Shown here: positions 26,400 to 37,500 of the stretch, one piece after another
Position numbering within the stretch: position 1 is the first letter of the stretch
Layout: each line of letters begins with the position of its first letter
Assembly: GCF_026914265.1 (NCBI RefSeq)
Contig: NC_069124.1
Location: 13,537,088 to 13,601,087, forward strand
Length of the DNA: 64,000 bases
Direction of reading: 5' to 3'
Source: Mya arenaria
Lineage: Eukaryota > Mollusca > Bivalvia > Myida > Myidae
Program-made: the position numbers and the translations under genes
Notes under the pieces: model-generated
Told to the model about the DNA's origin: nothing
What the model saw: only the letters and a program-made list of their open reading frames with translations
Databases searched by the model: none

Positions 26400-27660
26400 A
26401 AATACCAATAACACTTATATAAATTTGATACAAAATAAACACGAATTTGAGATACTATTTATAACCTAACTCATTTAACGTTGAAATGTAGGTCAAAGTT
26501 TCTTTAATACACTTCTCTTGTCATAGTGCGAAGTTTTTACATTGTGTGTTATAAGGATGCTTCATCCGCAGGAAAGAAAATAGCCCGATATAAAAACTTT
26601 TTATTAACAATAAAAGACATAAATCATGTCTCATTTATCAACCGATTTTCAAAGGTTTCACTTAATAAAAACAAAAATACATATTTAAATCAAGCGAATC
26701 AATAATAAGAGCAATATTAATGTCATAACTGCGTGACGTCATTAGTAATCTCGCAAGTGTGTACATGTTATTTGGCGGTTGAAGTTTAAAAAGAACATAG
26801 GTCAGCAAGTCGCTTTCAATAGTCCGAAATCGTTTTGTAGCTGGTCGATTACTGCATGGATTTTTGTCTTTTTGATGGATGTGCACAAGGACATTATATC
26901 CGTGATTTGGAGCACCATAAATGTTGTAAAATCCACAAGAAAAAGTGGTATTCTATGTGGAATCAGTGATAGTGGCAGTGGATGCACTTGAGCCTTGCTG
27001 GCGAACTGCCTAGAATGGGCATTTTGCAAGGAAGTAGACGGGGTATTTTCATTAGAGTACAGGATGCTGGACATTTCCTTGTGTCATTTTGGATTTATGA
27101 GATTATGGTTGTTTATAGATGCAATGTTCTTGTGTACCTATGTTTGCATAATCTGGTTCGCAGGAACATTGTTGTCATTTGATTTAGGACGAGAATTTTT
27201 TGGCGCTGTGATCATGGAGGTGTTTGTTTGGATTAAGCCCAGTTTTCTTCGCCATTCGTTTCATCGTGGTATTGAGTTTGTTGACACGACATGATTTCTT
27301 TTATTTTACTGCGCGTATGAATACATTTTTTTCTGTGGAACGGTTACCTAATTCGCATAGTTATTACACTAGTTATATATGAAAATTATTGCATGGGGTT
27401 ATATCACTCCTGCGCCGTAAGTTACGTTATAAAATACGATCTGACACTAAAATCAACAAATGCCCTCTAAAATATGCAAGACTACTCAAAGCAAATAACT
27501 GTAATATGGTAGTACCATCTTGAACTTACCAAGGTTTTTTTTAACTACCGCCTTCTCATTGTAGTTTTCATTTTATTATTCATTCTTTTTGCTAGATTAT
27601 TTAAAATTGTGTATTAATTTTAAAACATATTTGATCCTTTCTCTAAATCATTATAAATAA
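26400..27660. other. Intron sequence with unidentified overlapping open frames
   Basis: Between 26660 and 27294 open frames of 66-99 codons exist on both strands. The plus frame 26995-27294 is hydrophobic and Phe/Trp/Cys-rich. None resembles a family I can name, and no good splice sites frame them. Possibly a fragment of an old transposon in the large second sulfotransferase intron. Confidence 0.3.
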
Positions 27661-28382
27661 TGACTATTTATTTCTTATAAACCCTCACCTTTTACTTTCT
27701 GTAAGCGGTCATCTTTGGCATCAATCCAAGGCACTCTGTCCTCGAGGTAAACGGAGTTTGCACGGCCAAAATCGAGTGTCTGTATAAGGTATGTCATTTC
27801 CTGTGTCAAGGTATTTCCTGGTTTCAAAACATGGTTTAGTTTGGCAGTTGATCATGGTTAGCATAATAAAACAATCAATATTACACAAAATAGATGCCGT
27901 ATTCAATAAGCACCTCAGTAAAAAAATTCAACTAAGTGAAAAATTGCCTTTTTTCTAATATGAATTTTAAGAAAACGAACAATGTTTGTACACCAAAAAT
28001 ATGAAAATTAGGAAGAAAATGGTCTAAACAATATATGCATATAAATAAATCTGATGAAAAGTAGCAGGTATTTAAAATAATCGATGTCAAAAATTACGAA
28101 ATTCTCACTAAGTTGAAAATATTCACTAAGATGCTTATTGAATACGGCCCCAGGTATTTATTTACCTTTGCTTAAGTTTAAGTCAATCCTTAATATTTAA
28201 GTAATTATCCAACACATTGAATCTCTGTAGAACTCACCGGATCTAGGGTATCCACAAAGCCAGATGTCATCGTCAAATGTGTCCATGGCTTCAATTCGGT
28301 CAATTTCACATTCAAACAAAGGAATTCCCCTATGTACCATTTGCTTGAACACAATTCGAGGAGCCGATATTTCTTCAGCCAT

Positions 28383-28865
28383 TGTTAAACAGCTAAAGCT
28401 TCCATTAACAATCACGTATCACCAATTATTATGAATTTTGCACATTTACATCGAAAAAATCAACAACTCGAAACCACAGGATGATAAGAATCAAGCTTAA
28501 TCTCCACACACGCTACACTGTATAATTTGAACGTGATTTCGCATGTGTTTTGCATTACTAATCTCCGCTGATGGCAGTACAGCTCGGTGAAATTATGTGC
28601 AGCAGCTTACGTTTAAGTAGCAGACGGCCATATTTTGTATTGATGTTATTGAATAAAATATCATATTTGTTTAGTGTGCTCGGCAGTTTATGCATATAAC
28701 ATGACATTATAAAAGAAGTGAGCGCACATTATATGGTTTAAAGAATAATAAAACAACAATATATATTGATATATGAAAGATCCAGATGTTATTTCCGTTA
28801 TATTCACACTATACAAATGTTTTTAACAGAGGTTTCAGCTCAGAAACAACCTTTAACAACGTAAA
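28383..28865. promoter_or_regulatory. Upstream flank of the sulfotransferase gene
   Basis: This is the presumed 5'UTR and promoter region of the minus-strand sulfotransferase gene. The start context on the minus strand is TTTAACAATGGC. I see no clear TATA box or initiator, and the assignment rests only on position. Confidence 0.3.
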
Positions 28866-28869
28866 TAGT

Positions 28870-30245
28870 TCAAATTTGACGAGTTCACTTGTTAATATCA
28901 GAATTCACAAATGGATCATATGGATTGAATATTGAATTACGGCTCTTGAACACCTCTTATATCCTTACTAGGTAACTTAGATACAAACAAGCAAAGAAAC
29001 ATTGAAAAGCTCACTCTGTTAAGTAAATGTGTGTATATGCCATGTAAAGGACCCGTTTAAGATACGCCTAAATCTGAATACATAAAGTTAAACCTTTCTT
29101 CTAGGTATTATGAATTTACTTTACAAACAATAATAAAGCTCACTTTATAAACAAACACTAACAACACATTCATATCATATTAAAAGCCAAAACGGTGAGA
29201 GGAGCGCGATTTACCAAACGGCATTTAAATTTCAACAATACAATGATCACCATTCAGATACCATTTCCAAACGAATATGCCAAGAACATTTCCAAAGCAA
29301 CTTATATGAACACGTATTTCAAATACCAAATAGACGTAGATCCAGCATGTTATTCTTTCTGCAGTAATATGTGTTTATGCGATATCATCATTCTTTCCAT
29401 TATATTAACAATATACACATTTCTTAAGTATAATACTTAGCTAAGTAAGAACTTTAGAAATTCCGAGAAACTAGGACCAGGACCTTATTGAAGATAAAGT
29501 TAACTTTATGATACACTTTGAATCGGCTTTGATGAGTTCATTTGTAAATATAAGAAAATTCACGAACGGAACAAATAGATTAAATGTTGACTTATGGCTG
29601 TTGAACAAATCTTGTATCCTAAATAGCTGATAGGTATAACGAACAGCTTTCTTCAAGTCAAGTATTATGGATAATTTACCTTATATACACACAAGCAAAA
29701 GAAATATTCAAATGCTGAAAACTTTTTAAATATTGATATAATAAAACTACTGAAACAAGCTAAGTAGCAAAACGTTGAAACATAAATCCCATTTAATGGC
29801 ACAAGGTAAACGCCAAAGACATAGAACACAAAAAAAGAACAGAAACATGGAACAACAACACAAAACTCTACAAACAACACAGTGCATAATACATGTATAC
29901 TATATTAAAATCTAGGTAAGTTTATCAAGGATTGTTAGGTACCGAAGTTAAGTAAATGTGTCTAAATGCTATGTATCGGACCCGTTTCAGTATGTGCCAA
30001 AATATTCGCTTTAATCTTAAGTTTTAAAGTTATACCGTTGAATCTTTCTATAAACTTTACGAACAAAGAGTAATAACTTAAGAAAAAAATCATCATCAGA
30101 TAGCGTTCCCAAGAGAAAATGCACAGAACTCTACAAAAGCATCTGATGTGAACAAGTATTTCTAATAGCAATACACGCGTAGATCCAGCAATGAAACATT
30201 TTGCTTCTTCTGCAGTAGGCTGTGTTTACGTGACATCAATCATGC
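28870..30245 (+). repeat. Local direct duplication (two ~500-bp copies)
   Basis: Copy A (28870-29440) and copy B (29525-30245) match in order: GAGTTCA(C/T)TTGT(T/A)AATAT.AG, CGGCTCTTGAAC-like/TGGCTGTTGAAC, ACAAGCAAA(G/A)AAA.ATT, GTTAAGTAAATGTGT, GGACCCGTTT and CGTAGATCCAGCA. Copy B is interrupted by a LINE tail at 29740-29945. A third copy lies inverted at 40510-40930. The open frames in the copies do not align in a common frame, so these look like noncoding repeat. Confidence 0.65.
29740..29945 (+). mobile_element. LINE 3' tail inserted inside duplicated copy B
   Basis: The plus strand carries the ACATAAATCCCATTTAATGG, CACAAGGTAAACGCCAAAGA and CATAGAACACAAAAAAAG blocks of the 17500-20540 family, then GTTTATCAAGGATTGTTAGG. 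It splits copy B between GAAA(A)...GCTGAAAA and GTTAAGTAAATG, a join that is intact in copy A. Confidence 0.7.
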
Positions 30246-30249
30246 GTTT

Positions 30250-33210
30250 CAAACCACATTGTCAACAGAATTATATGCTTGTATTTGATATAATGATGAA
30301 GCGTTATTTTGAATAATTATACGCCTTTAAATCGTTTTAGTAAAAACATTTTGTTACAATGATCATACGAAAACGTAGCATACGAGTTGTTTGTATGTAA
30401 AGCTGAAATATTTCGTTGCGCGGTTTCAAGTAAATAAATTGTGTCGATTAAGAATGGAAATTTGACTTAAATTTTAAATAAAAGCCACTTCAATGGCCGT
30501 TTTAATGCACAGTAATACTGATGAATTTTAATATTGAACATGAACGAATTCTAAAGATTCCAATTGTTATGATTGAATAGAATTACACAAGCACATTCGG
30601 AAAAGGTATCTTTGTATTTTTACTTGGTATGTGTGGATCTGTCAGAATTTTCCGGGTAACGCTGGTTACACGGTAACGTAAAAATATATATTAGGATTTT
30701 TTCAATACATTTCGTTCACTTCGATAAAAGAACAGCTGAACATTATAACTCAATTTAAATTAAAGAACCCATTTTAATGTTTCTTGGTTGAAATTTAGAC
30801 AAATATTTTATTGAATGTAGTGTCCCATATTCAAAGCCACACCATCTAAGTTTTTGAAAATCTTACAAGTAGAGCATACTCATAGGTTGGTTTTAAAAAA
30901 ATCTTTTCTTGAAATTTAATAATATGGTTTATTTTGCTACACCATTAAGATTGTATTTTGTTTGCAACTCAATGCAGCATGCTTATTTTCTCAGATCAGT
31001 GACCGGCTACAATCTTTATAGATTTTGAAGCTAAGTAGTTTAAAACATAACATGTTGGATTACTTGATGTACGTTTTTTTTATTTACATTTTCAGCGCAT
31101 TGCTTGTATAAGGGATGTGGTAACTTCAACGAATGCAAAATAATTATTTTCAATTTTTTATCCCTTATTTAATAAAAACCTTACATTTTTTCTAACGTTG
31201 TTTAATGTATAGTACAGACTTGGAATTTACTTTCCGTATATTGTGTTGAGAGTCGTGAATCATTAGAAATCAGTGTTATTTCACATGCAAATTGGTTGAT
31301 TGACTTAAAAATCTAAAGGAAAATTAATTGGTGGTTTCTTGCCTACATGTGTCTAATGTTTTTAATTTCAATACACGATGACAAATAGCGTAGTATTGAA
31401 GAACATAGTTATGCTTGATAAATTTTAAAAGCCAAAATATTCACGGCGGGGAATCCACGTGACCAAATGGTTGGTTTCAGTGCAATACGGCGTCACCAAA
31501 ACGCTCGACTCGAGCCGAAATTCAAGGTAATACATGTAATAATAATAGTTTCTTCAATTTTAAACATAGCTTATCATATGCCCACCTACCTAGTGTGTAT
31601 TAGCATATCCATGTTTCCCTTGAAACTTTAACCGTTTTCGAGAACATTTCTGCAATGTGTCCTACATGTAAGCGTGTTGGCTAAAACGCTTATTGACAGG
31701 TCAGTTTCACGAGTTTACGAAACGAAGGGTCATTTCAAAAAATCGATATCTCGATACATGAAGTTCCATTTTGATGAAAACTTGGAATTTTATACAAATG
31801 AAGTTTGTTTACTTAAAATAACATGTCAAGACATTTAATTATACAACCTTTAACCGGAGGAACAATGTGAGAACTACGATAATGCTATTCATAAATGGCT
31901 AGAGTAGAACTGAATTTCTCAACTTCAGACTGGTTGCATGAATGTAGTGGATTGATGTTTTCAAAATGTGATAGTTTTGCTTTAATTTCTACAGCAATTC
32001 TAACACAATTTTCAAAGTAACCTTATGTTTAACAATCATGTTTTACTGCACCATTTTTCACAACTATCCAGTTATTTGGAGAGACATACTTCACAAGCAA
32101 TGGTACAGACGTCTGTCGCTACCATGTCACAGCCCAGAGTTGCGCCAGTAGTGTCTACAGTAGGACCAGCGACTACATTAGTCACTGAAGAGCAAGACAT
32201 GTCTGCAGTCACTACCGGTAGTAAATATGAACCAGTTAAAGTTCCGACTATACAGCTTTACACGTAATAGATTATTTCATTTGTACAGATTCTTAAAAGT
32301 TAGTTCGATGATGATGAGCGATAAGAGGTGAAGATTAAAAAAAATGTACCGCCACCGTTTGGACAGGATATTATGACCATGAAGCAGTGGTTACCAGTGC
32401 CAAATTGTTATTTCCCACCAATTTTATTAACTCTCACCCATTTTTTACCTATTGAAAGGATTACACCTAGATGATTTCATGATTTCATGAAGTTATAACT
32501 CATTGTTTCCATATTCTGGATATTCCCAATAGATGTCTCTTTTTCGACCGATATATGACATGTTTCCAACATTGTGAAAAAAAACAACAATATTGTATTA
32601 AAAGGCGAATGTCATTAAAGGGTCAAATATTTCCTTTGGAAAAAAATACTTGTTTTTATGACTGCTAATCACAATTTCAATGGTTTGCTGCTTAAATTGT
32701 TTGCCCATTCATTGGCAAATTTGTAAATGATCGTGATTGAAAGGACGCAATGTCATGATATAATGCTTCATGAAGTCTTAAAATTGGGAAGGCAAACGAA
32801 ACAAAAAAGGTTTCAAAAATAGAATGCATCGAGCCGGAATCCCCGGTATTTGCAGATAAAACCGGACCCACTACACCATAGAGACAGGTTATTGAAGAAG
32901 GTTTTATGAAATGTACAAACAATTTAAAACAATTTGTAATTTAGGGAGAGTTTGTAAGTTTTAAGCAAAAGTATTTACATTCATTGCATTTGTGTATAAG
33001 ATTGACCCCCTTTGTTAAAATGAACTCAACGAGAATTTACCGGAAAGAAAATTGAGATTTACTTGACTTTTACCACAAAATGAAACAAAATACGTAGTTA
33101 CCGGAAGTAACATTAGCGGCATCGATTTTGGACAACCACTATCAATTGTCGCCGACATAGCATTGTCAGCGACGATTTATCGATTGTACTCGATAATCGT
33201 TTCATCACTA
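30250..33210. other. Gene-free AT-rich stretch
   Basis: No domain-bearing exon found. The one frame with protein-like composition is the plus frame 32025-32267 (Ser/Thr/Val-rich, containing MSQPRVAPVVSTVGPATT). An AG follows a pyrimidine tract near 31994 and a GTAATA follows at 32265, so it might be an exon or a retroelement gag-like remnant. I could not assign it. Confidence 0.3.
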
Positions 33211-33214
33211 GTCT

Positions 33215-33530
33215 TTACCATTTATAGCATTTATCATGCATTTCATATCAGTCAATGAGGAGATATTTGATAAGGGTCTCCACCATGGCTTTAACTATGC
33301 ATTTTTATATAAACCAATGAGGAGATAATGGTGTTTTAAGGCGTTTCCACCATTCTTGTCAATTAACATGGAATTAGTATTTATTTATCTGATTAGGTGA
33401 TATTGGTTGTGTGTCTTCACCATTGCAGTTCATATCACAGAATGAGGAGGTATTATCTATGTGTCTCCACTATCAATTGCTTTTTCCATACAATTCATAT
33501 TATCGAATGATTGGTTGTGATTATAACAAA
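33215..33530. repeat. Imperfect ~85-bp tandem repeat
   Basis: Three to four diverged units carry ATTCATATCA, AATGAGGAGATAT and GTGTCTCCACCAT-like blocks (near 33240, 33310, 33430 and 33500). No coding function is apparent. Confidence 0.5.
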
Positions 33531-34588
33531 CATGTATGTACAGCCATGTCAACACTTTCCACGATTAACATGATTTGCTTATGCTTATATGTATATATTG
33601 TTTTATCCGTTTTAGTTCCGTTGTAAACTTACATATTTCGGGTTTATTGCTATTTTGCTTAATATTATTATTTTGTGCTTGCTTTATATATCAGTTTATA
33701 TAATTACATATTAGCTGTTATCAAATATATGATTTTCATATCTGCCAATATTGTCGGTTTTACATCACAGTTTTACTGTTCTGTTAGTTTCCAATTGTAC
33801 ATACTTTTATATCCATAAATCATACTACTCCGTCATTCTGCAATGCAACAAAGTCATATAACCCTTGTCATTATTTAATGCTACTTTGATTGGACTTGGT
33901 TTGGGAATATTATATACGTCCAACTTTATGGGACTTTTACTTATTATTCATCTCATATTCAAATTGACTGTTTAAGACTATTACATATTTATGAAAACAT
34001 ATCCTATTTGAGTATAATAAACAACATCAAAATTAAAATCCTAACAAACTTAACAAACTACACCAATAAAAGGTCATATAGGCCAGTTTGAGAACTGTAT
34101 TAATTTGAAATTTACAACTTATTTACTCTTGATTTTTTTATCGTTATTTATACTGCCTGTTAAATTTCAAACGGTTTATGAATTGTCATATTAATGTTGT
34201 ACTGCTCTTGTCTACATATAACTATATTTATTTGACATTTACTGTTAATGATGATATATGGCTGCTTTGGTGTTTGTGCTATCATGTGTGTTATATTTTT
34301 AACTTTATCTGTAACGGTATTATTTGACATTCTGTATTTATAACCAGTATATACTTATATAAATCCGTTTGTGTAATTAGTCTACATGCGTACAGATACT
34401 GAGCTTATGGTAGATTGTGTTAAACTATAGTTTAACTCCTGTTGATAACACACACTTGACATGCTTTTACGTGCCCAGTCGCATTTTAGTGACGCACGGT
34501 CCAATGCAAACCATACATTAATGCATGAAAACAACTCAAAAATACTAATATGAATGTTTTCTATTATAATCGATAACAATACTGGATA
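33531..34588. other. 3' flank of the SRCR gene, no gene seen
   Basis: A very AT-rich kilobase downstream of the SRCR stop codon. It should include the 3'UTR, but no single poly(A) signal stands out among many TTTATT matches on the minus strand. Confidence 0.35.
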
Positions 34589-37500
34589 TTAAAGGAAGCA
34601 TTTCACAACAAGACGTCGTTTTCCAGCCCAACACGAGAGTTCGTTTAAAAACGCATACCCTCGGTTGTATGATCGTGTTCTATAACAAGAACTGCTTTCA
34701 CAACCGTCCAGAGTAATCGATATCCAATCCTCAGGGAAATCATACCTTCCTTCTAAAATCCTAAAGGTGCACTCCGCTAGGCTGCTCTCATTTCCTTTAC
34801 ACTTTATCTTGGTTATAAACATATCCGACTTTCCAGGAAATAATTTCCTTGCAGTGAACTCATTCTCAGCATCAGTACCATTCAAAAGAAGGCCGCCGTT
34901 TCCATATCCAAGTTGTTTGCATACTATGGCTGCAAGTTTTTGTCGTTCTTCTGTAACAGAATCGCGTAGGCATATCGCACCCTCTTTATCATCTACGGTG
35001 AAGACAACAAGCCCATTATCATTGCCTGTTCCATTTACAAGGGCAAAAGAAAAACCTGTATTTAAAAATGATATGACGTTATTATTATGATGTGAAATAA
35101 AAATGAAATACTAGTAGATACTTGTTGTTGACTTTTACTAATCAGAAAGATAAAAATGTTTACAAATGTAAAACTAACATGTTGGTATGAGAAAGAAGAC
35201 ATCGGCCCCTTGTACCGTCGCGTGTAAACAAAAAACTGTAGCTGTGGAATGCAATAAAAATTTAAGTAGATGATTTTCATTTGTCAGAAGTATAAATGTT
35301 CGCAACTGTAAAATAACCATGATAAACATGACAATAAGATAAAGAATACGCAAGCTTAACCTAACCTTAGCTTAAATACACAATGGTCCTAGCCAATGGT
35401 CCTAACCATACCGTAGCTTTGAACAATATTAAGTAAGCTTAACCTATTTTTTTTTAAATACCCGTTGCCTAGACATTAAATACCCGTATCCTAAAGTAAC
35501 CTTAAATACTCGTACCAACAATACAGTTAAGTACCCATAGCCAAGAACAAAATAAACTACCCTTAGCCAGTCATATGCTTAAGAAACCATGGCCTAAACT
35601 AAGCTTATATTCCCGTATCCAAAAGTACACAAAGCAGAAAATTAAGTTTAGGTACCCGTTTTGTTGTAACAGTAAACTGCAGGTAATCTGTTTTCATCGC
35701 AAGTACCAACTGAGCCCCAATTGATTTTTCCACATTCCCCGAGATACTTCTCGGTTCCCTCGCAGGCAATATTTGCTAACCATGGAACTCCTAGTATATA
35801 ATTGAAAGAAACAAACATTTCAAATGTGTTTTTTATCTAAAATTAAAAAAAATCGAGAGAGATTAACTCTAAACACTCTTTTATTTCTAAATTAATATCA
35901 TCAAAACACAGTGTTATTTAAACAATATATAATCATTGATTACCAAACTCAGAGATATATTTGGAACGGAAAACCATTCACCTCATCCGGGATTTGAATA
36001 TAGTAAAATATTTGATATACCTAGAAGTGGGACTGTTGAATATTTCGTATGCCTTGAATGGAAGTACGCAGATCCACCTTTATATCCCATCTCCTTGCAG
36101 ATAACTGTCGCTTCTGTATCGTCAAAACCATTAGCGCAGATGAAGCCCGAATTATCAAAATGTCTAGTGGTAACTTTTCCAGACTGATGTATCTTTAATT
36201 CAAATTCTGTAAAAAATGCTTTGAGAATTTCTTTGTTTATGAAAAAACAAGTAGAAACAAATACATTTTGGGTATAGTACATATCAACTCACGCAAAAAG
36301 CTGTATATCATTGGATTGCACTTCGAACAAACGTGATTAAAACTCTATGATTGATTTGACGAAAAGACACGAGTGCATAGTTTAAAACGAATCTAAAGAC
36401 ATGCGTCTGAAAAAACAATTAAGAAAATTGTACAAATAACAAACTTTTTTTTAATCATCCAATGTAAGGAGCAAGCAAAAAGTAAATATTGAATAAACCT
36501 TCATTTTCAGGACTATTCGAACACGCTACAGAGGCGTAATGTTCACTGGTGCAGTTGGCAAAGTATTTAACATAATCGCATTCGAGTATACTTGACTCGA
36601 TACCAGTACAATTGATATTGCTATAAACAATGCTGTATTCCATCCTTCCAAAAGCGGAGCAGCAAATGCTTTTCCCGTAGGTGAATCCAAGGGATCGACA
36701 CACTGCTTGAGCAGCAAGATCATCAAAGCCTTCCGCACACACAAGGCGATAGTTATCCCTGTCCCATACTTGAATCGCGCCAAATGTCACGTTGGGTTGG
36801 AGACGGACTTGTAACGAAAATAGTGAAGTGTTCAAAATGATAATGAATACTAGTATATATTTTTAATAATTAATTATAATTTCAAATAAAAGCATATCGC
36901 GACCATTCAAACATATACATTTGTATTAATTCAAAACCCATGAAATCCTATTTTGTTGGAATTTCTTTTTAATTGCAAAGGGGTACTTTCTCAGACCCTG
37001 ATTATCTACTTCCATTTAAGCGAACTAAAGAGATGCAATAGTAGCCTTAGCTTACGCAGAAAAACATCCAGTTTATTCTATATACTTAAACAAATGCACG
37101 TGTGACCGTACCGTTTTCTGTACAGAAAACATACTGCATGCAGTGGTCATAGTAATGTTGGTTCATTATTGTAGACTGCTCTTACCTATTGCATTCAATA
37201 GTGTACTCCCACGGACGATTTAAAGAGGCATGGGTTTAAACGCACATATCAGATCACACCATTATTTAAGATGTCGGTCAAATTATTGTTATATGATTCA
37301 TTAAAAATAAACAACGGAAAATATAGGAAAAAGCCCAATAGCCCAAAGAATAAGCAATGATCTGTTTAACCGCACATTTATCAAAACCGAACACACACTC
37401 AACCATATAAACATGACTGCGAGATACAACTAGCATAACACTATTTTTAAAATGTCGTCATGTGGTAAACGCTGTGATTAAAGTTAGTTAAAACTCTCGT

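Larger units (their letters stand above)
22782..28382 (-). pseudogene. Cytosolic sulfotransferase (SULT) gene with two ORF lesions
   Basis: Exons read on the minus strand: 28238-28382, 27689-27817, 25296-25393, 25000-25129, 24005-24100, 23398-23581, 22782-22888. All introns are GT/AG with matching phases, giving ~295 codons, the usual SULT length. Motifs: WLCGYPRSGNTLTQE (5' PAPS loop, exons 1-2), KCHLPYDFLP with the catalytic His at residue ~108, IIYVSRNAKDVFQSYY (3'-phosphate binding), LYGLWTDHIIGYW, LFLKFEDIVK, and the C-terminal NKGEPGVWRN (KGxxGxW). The family transfers sulfate from PAPS to hydroxyls of small molecules in the cytosol. Two lesions: an in-frame TAG at 25067-25069, before DDQLD, and a run of seven T (24053-24059, A7 in sense) that shifts the frame after GYWKK; that exon is 96 bp where 95 would keep phase. 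The donor after 25000 (GTCAAT) is weak. No other damage is seen, so recent loss, a null allele or assembly error all fit. Confidence 0.88.

Noticed and set aside
34767..35090. 107-codon plus-strand open frame
   Set aside because: Antisense shadow of the last SRCR exon.
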